From NCBI GenBank assembly GCA_964513675.1, contig CAZEOD010000036.1, positions 1 to 26,411 on the forward strand: 26,411 nucleotides of DNA, in the 5' to 3' direction. Source of the stretch: CALFVT01 sp964513675 (GTDB lineage Bacteria; Pseudomonadota; Alphaproteobacteria; Caulobacterales; Maricaulaceae). The notes under the pieces are model-generated. The model saw only the letters and a program-made list of their open reading frames with translations, ran no database searches and was not told where the DNA came from. Below are positions 24,125-26,411 of the stretch, in pieces. Position 1 is the stretch's first letter; each line of letters starts with the position of its first letter. A program made the translations under genes and the position numbers.

Positions 24125-26380
24125 ATGAGTGATACGACAACAAACGGTTTGCCTGGCAATGCAGTGATTGAGGAACATATTGATGATGCGCTGAGCTCGC
24201 GTTATCTCGCCTATGCGCTCTCGACCATTACGATGCGGGCCTTACCCGATGTTCGCGATGGGCTTAAGCCTGTTCACCGCCGTATCCTCTATGCAATGCG
24301 GCAGCTTAAATTAAATCCTGAGACAGCCCATAAGAAATGCGCGCGTATTGTTGGCGATGTCATGGGGCAATATCACCCGCATGGCGATCAATCTATATAT
24401 GACGCCCTCGTCAAACTCTCGCAAAGTTTTTCAGCGCGATATCCGCTTGTCGACGGGCAGGGGAACTTCGGCAATATTGACGGCGATAGCGCGGCGGCCA
24501 TGCGCTATACCGAAGCTAAGATGACGCCTGCGGGCGTGTTACTTCTAGCGGGTATTGACGAAGATTCCGTTGATTTCATTCCGACCTATAATGAAGAAGA
24601 TGAAGAACCGGCTGTCCTTCCTGCGGGTTTCCCAAATCTTTTAGCGAACGGAGCGACGGGGATCGCTGTTGGCATGGCGACCTCTATCCCGCCGCATAAT
24701 GTCGCCGAGATTTGCGGCGCAGCCTTACATTTAATTAAAACCCCCAATGCCCGTATTGAAACATTAATGGATCACATCAAAGGGCCTGATTATCCCACAG
24801 GCGGGATTATTATTGAGCCGCGCGAGTCTATGCTGAACGCCTATAAAACAGGTAAAGGCAGTTTCAAAACGCGCGCTAAATGGAACGTCGAAGAGCTACC
24901 ACGCGGTCAGTGGCAGGTGATCGTGACCGAGATACCTTATCAGGTGCAAAAATCCCGATTGATTGAGAAACTTGCGGATGTGATTGAAAATAAAAAAGCG
25001 CCTTGGCTCGCTGATGTGCGCGACGAGTCCGCCGAAGATGTGCGGATTGTTTTAGAGCCAAAATCTAAAAACCTAGAGCCCAAGCTTTTCATGGAAAGTC
25101 TGTTTAAACTAACAGATCTTGAGAACCGCTTTTCTATGAATTTAAATGTGCTGGATGCAAGCCGTACGCCGCGCGTTATGAACTTACGCGAAGTTATTCA
25201 GGCCTTCCTCGATCATAGGCGAGTCGTGCTGCTTCGCCGCTCTAATTTCCGCCTGAGCAAGATTGAAGATCGGCTTGAAATATTAAGCGGCCTGTTAGTT
25301 GCGCATCTGAATATTGACGAAGTTATCCGCATTGTCCGTTTTGAAGACCATCCGAAAGCTCAATTAATTAAAGCGTTCAAATTAACCGAACGTCAAGCCG
25401 AAGCCATTTTGAACATGCGCCTGCGGGCCTTGAATAAACTTAAGGAAGTCGAGCTGCAATCTGAGCATGATGAATTATCAGCCGAGAAAGCCGATATCGA
25501 AGACCTCCTGAGTTCGGAATCTCGCCAATGGTCAGTTATCGCCGATCAGGTGCGAGCTTTGCGCGAAACCTATAGCCTAAAAACCGAGGTTGGCGCGCGC
25601 CGAACACGCTTTGAAGATCAACCCGACATTGATGTTGATATTGAACAGGCCATGATTACCAAAGAGCCCATTACGGTTGTCTTGTCAGAAAAAGGCTGGA
25701 TTCGCGCGATGAAAGGAAAGCTCGATAAGGCTGACGGGCTTAAGTTTAAAGAGGGCGATAAGCTTGCCTATATGGTGCCGGCTGAGACAACAGATAAAAT
25801 CATTTTATTTGCCTCTAACGGAAAGTTCTACACGCTAGCGGGGGATAAACTTCCGGGCGGGCGCGGCAATGGTGAACCCGTTAGGCTGCTCCTTGATTTG
25901 CCGGATGACCATGTGCCAATAGGACTCTTTGTTCATAATCCAGAGCGCCGCTTACTCGTCGCCTCTTCAGAGGGCTATGGATTTGCTGTAAACGAAAGCG
26001 ATGTAACCGCCCTGAAACGCGGCGGCAAGCAAGTACTCAATGTGAAGGGTGATGTTGAGGCTATTCGCTGTATTGAAATTAGAGGCGAGAAAATCGCTGT
26101 GATCGGCGAGAACCGTAAAATCTTGATTTATAACACTGATGAAATCCCTGTTATGGGACGCGGGAAGGGCGTTCGCCTGCAAAAATATAAAGACGGCGGA
26201 TTGGCTGATATCACCACATTTAAAGCCGATGACGGACTTACTTTTACGGATAGTTCAAACCGAACACAGTCTGTCAATGACTGGCAACTCCTTGACGGTA
26301 AGCGCGCACAAGCCGGACGAATGGCCCCGCGCGGCTTCGCAAGATCAGGGAGATTTGCTCCGGACAAACGTTTGAGCTAA
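24125..26380 (+). CDS. parC: DNA topoisomerase IV subunit A
   Basis: ParC is the DNA-cutting subunit that, with ParE, decatenates daughter chromosomes. The 751-residue protein has the winged-helix region RALPDVRDGLKPVHRRILYA (38-57), the GDVMGQYHPHGD segment (77-88), the active-site tyrosine Tyr128 in AAMRYTEAKM, and a C-terminal domain of about 250 residues with several beta-pinwheel blades. The latter is shorter than in GyrA and lacks a clear GyrA box, which favours ParC. Position 89, matching Ser80 of E. coli ParC, is glutamine and 93 is aspartate. The ATG at 24125 has only a weak GGA upstream. Only 31 bases of window follow the stop. Confidence 0.95.
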   Translation: MSDTTTNGLPGNAVIEEHIDDALSSRYLAYALSTITMRALPDVRDGLKPVHRRILYAMRQLKLNPETAHKKCARIVGDVMGQYHPHGDQSIYDALVKLSQSFSARYPLVDGQGNFGNIDGDSAAAMRYTEAKMTPAGVLLLAGIDEDSVDFIPTYNEEDEEPAVLPAGFPNLLANGATGIAVGMATSIPPHNVAEICGAALHLIKTPNARIETLMDHIKGPDYPTGGIIIEPRESMLNAYKTGKGSFKTRAKWNVEELPRGQWQVIVTEIPYQVQKSRLIEKLADVIENKKAPWLADVRDESAEDVRIVLEPKSKNLEPKLFMESLFKLTDLENRFSMNLNVLDASRTPRVMNLREVIQAFLDHRRVVLLRRSNFRLSKIEDRLEILSGLLVAHLNIDEVIRIVRFEDHPKAQLIKAFKLTERQAEAILNMRLRALNKLKEVELQSEHDELSAEKADIEDLLSSESRQWSVIADQVRALRETYSLKTEVGARRTRFEDQPDIDVDIEQAMITKEPITVVLSEKGWIRAMKGKLDKADGLKFKEGDKLAYMVPAETTDKIILFASNGKFYTLAGDKLPGGRGNGEPVRLLLDLPDDHVPIGLFVHNPERRLLVASSEGYGFAVNESDVTALKRGGKQVLNVKGDVEAIRCIEIRGEKIAVIGENRKILIYNTDEIPVMGRGKGVRLQKYKDGGLADITTFKADDGLTFTDSSNRTQSVNDWQLLDGKRAQAGRMAPRGFARSGRFAPDKRLS

Positions 26381-26411
26381 GTTTAATTATCACATTTTCG
26401 ATGGTTTATAC

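Noticed and set aside
24380..24410. ParC Gln89 and Asp93 in place of Ser and Glu of E. coli, as possible quinolone resistance
   Set aside because: From general knowledge, HPHGDQ-x-IYDAL is the ordinary alphaproteobacterial ParC sequence, so this is lineage variation and not an acquired change.
1..26411. CRISPR arrays, tRNA or rRNA genes, insertion sequences, attachment sites
   Set aside because: None seen on reading both strands; no regular repeat-spacer pattern, transposase frame or tRNA-like fold was evident.

Overview
The window reads as chromosome of an alphaproteobacterium of moderate G+C, probably a marine member of the Caulobacterales/Maricaulales side of the class. The basis is the gene order dapA-smpB and rpoZ-rsh-pyrE-pdxJ-acpS-rnc-era-recO, a single long bifunctional RSH protein, and alphaproteobacterial-type RecO and ParC sequences. 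The genus cannot be fixed from the sequence alone. No tRNA, rRNA, insertion sequence, integrase or CRISPR array is visible.

Bases 1-582 are the 3' part of a CoA-transferase family III (alpha-methylacyl-CoA racemase-like) gene, followed by about 490 bases without a gene. Bases 1075-7791 form the accessory part of the window and its most interesting section. A plus-strand pair encodes a small exported cysteine-containing protein and a 1118-residue outer-membrane beta-barrel. The barrel protein has two amine-oxidase-N-like repeats before the barrel and two SdrD-B-like Ig domains after it. It converges on three minus-strand genes: a PapD-like periplasmic chaperone, and two exported proteins that are full-length paralogues with related C-terminal strands. 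I read this as a non-canonical chaperone-usher-like system that builds a surface fibre. The barrel would be the usher, the 304-residue protein the abundant subunit (own transcript, strong terminator), and the cysteine-containing 292-residue paralogue, translated with the chaperone, a tip or minor subunit. The assignment is inferred from architecture and clustering.

Bases 8103-12896 hold a fatty-acyl-CoA synthetase, a divergent PLP-dependent serine/threonine dehydratase-like enzyme, and a lytic transglycosylase convergent with it.

Bases 13090-26380 are housekeeping: dapA (lysine/peptidoglycan), smpB (ribosome rescue), an OmpA-like barrel protein, a family-5-type uracil-DNA glycosylase overlapping a NYN-domain nuclease gene, folK, rpoZ, rsh (ppGpp), pyrE, pdxJ, acpS, rnc, era, recO and parC. 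From rsh to recO the genes overlap or lie within 5 bases of each other, so they look like one operon. Regulatory details visible here include terminators after folK and rpoZ, a promoter placed so that rsh mRNA would be leaderless, and a perfect 13-bp inverted repeat just beyond the OmpA-like gene inside the 3' end of the glycosylase gene.
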